A model generated the notes under the pieces. It was not told where the DNA came from. It ran no database searches and saw nothing but the letters and a program-made list of their open reading frames with translations. This document shows, piece after piece, positions 59,514-64,000 of a stretch of DNA of 64,000 nucleotides (positions are counted from its first letter, which is position 1; each line of letters begins with the position of its first letter). Source of the DNA: Sanderia malayensis (Eukaryota > Cnidaria > Scyphozoa > Semaeostomeae > Pelagiidae); contig RQOL01000658.1 in the NCBI GenBank assembly GCA_013076295.1, positions 3,596,353 through 3,660,352 of the forward strand, written 5' to 3'. The translations under genes were made by a program, and so were the position numbers.

Positions 59514-60839
59514 TTTGCAAATCAGCAACACAATATCATGGACTTGAATACAACATTATGTAGTGACGTAACATTAAGGTAAATTCCAGGATCAGTGGAA
59601 TCAGGAACACATTGGATGGATCAATGAAGGAATAAGCAGATAAAACAATGTAAAGTGCGTTTTGCATTTTTATGAATGATAACGAATATACATAACAATA
59701 ACGATTAAGCCATAAAAGAACAAAAAAAGACAATGTAGGGAATAAAGCGAAAATTCAAGACAAAATATTCGAAATAAACACGATATAATTATCAGCTAAT
59801 GTTGCGGGGAAAACTACGAATTTTTAATTCCCATTTTAATATAATAAGATAAGGGCTTTGATTAGGTGGTATCAATAGAAATTAAAACATCCTTCGGTGT
59901 TGAGTAAGGGATTTTAAAAGTTAATGGAAACAAGAGCATTGAGCTCTGTGAAAAAGTCACAAAAAGTTAATGAATACCAAAGATAACACGAAAAGCCATC
60001 GACATAAGGAAGGCTGAAGAAAACCAGAAAATAATTCGTCACACCAGGGCTACATTACTCCTGTAAGCTCCGTTCTATAAGCCCACCCGTCTATTACATT
60101 GAGAATTCACTGTTTCAGGGGGGGGCATGATATCAATAATCCAGCAAAATAATAAGATGCTATTGGTTAATACAACAATAACAGGTAAAAACAAATAAAG
60201 ACAAAATAAAGTAGACTAGCTACTTCATGTATGCTACTTATTACATGGCCTCGTGATCAGTTCAAGATGTTAAGCAGTAGCAATTCAATTCAATGATCTA
60301 AAACCAGAGACCGGCATTTTCATTCATTCAGTTTCAGTTCAAAGTCTGGCCTCGCATGTCAGAAAAAACAAGCAGCTTCGTAATGAACATGCACAGCACC
60401 TTGCTGTAATATGTTCGTGTTAACATTGCATCAGCATGCCTACATGCTATGATATTGCAGTAAGAGGCTAACCTCGTAAGCAGCACAAGAAAGGATTGAA
60501 GGAGAGAGCGAAAAGGTGGGAAGGATAATCTGACCAAGTCGCAGATGATACCAGTTCCTGGATCATCCGCACAGCAATGCCTTGACCAGCGGCTATTAAT
60601 AATGACAGTAGGGTAGGATTTGTTGATCGATTTCAGCATGTTGTCTCCCTGTGTCCACACCATACAGGGATAACATACGCAAATCGGAAATTCTCGACGT
60701 TGCAATGATGATTGATGACATCTAAGCGAGGCTGTGTAGTGTGTGCTGTAGAACACAAGGGATTAGAGAATTAAACCCAAAGTGTCTCTATTTGTAAACC
60801 AAAACGAGTCTCGTTAAGAGACCTATTACTTGCTTCCTG
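59514..60839. other. Spacer between MPG and SMG1
   Basis: 1.3 kb; SMG1 3' UTR and MPG promoter. The minus-strand frame 60756-60334 has no recognised domain and lies where the SMG1 3' UTR is expected. Confidence 0.4.

Positions 60840-64000
<3,161 letters not shown>

Noticed and set aside
60334..60756. 140-codon minus-strand frame downstream of SMG1
   Set aside because: No domain, no splice context and it lies in the expected SMG1 3' UTR.

Overview
The window is nuclear DNA of an animal. Every gene is split by GT-AG introns (rarely GC-AG), intron phases agree from exon to exon, and intergenic gaps are mostly 0.7-3 kb. Between two genes there is a TTAGGG-class (CCCTAA) telomere-like repeat. The gene set (SNX29, SMYD3, USP36, MPG, SMG1, NDUFB10-like, CUB receptor, caspases, LRRC8/pannexin-like channels) is metazoan, and the intron sizes and AT-rich spacers suggest an invertebrate. 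I cannot name the species. LRRC8-type channels are best known from chordates, which would point to a tunicate or lancelet-like animal, but the channels here lack the LRR half and an early-branching phylum is not excluded.

Layout, left to right: SNX29-like (minus, 3' part off the left edge); a 140-bp minisatellite with CCCTAA blocks in a divergent promoter; SMYD3 (plus); a CUB-domain single-pass receptor with a tyrosine-rich tail (plus, 13 exons); USP36 (minus, complete); two divergently transcribed LRRC8/pannexin-like channel genes, the second ending in a degenerate OTU domain; two ankyrin-caspase paralogs in tandem (minus); a 2.9-kb repeat-bearing spacer; an NDUFB10-like complex I subunit (plus); a long gene (minus) that reads in frame from an MS4A-like four-helix membrane module through a disordered linker into a PLRG1-type seven-bladed WD40 domain; MPG DNA glycosylase (minus); and the 3' end of SMG1 (minus, runs off the right edge).

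SNX29, SMYD3, USP36, MPG, SMG1 and NDUFB10 are conserved housekeeping or signalling genes. The middle (7-15 kb and 25-57 kb) is the novel part: a receptor whose cytoplasmic tail is built of in-frame cassette exons, an LRRC8-like channel fused to a pseudo-OTU domain, ankyrin-caspases beside these channels, and a membrane-anchored WD40 protein. Whether any of these act together is inference; adjacency is the only link visible. Several small non-autonomous DNA transposons with clear terminal inverted repeats and target duplications lie in introns and spacers.

Exon borders were placed by eye from splice consensus plus reading-frame continuity. CDS coordinates give the outer limits of each gene, with exons listed in the evidence where worked out.
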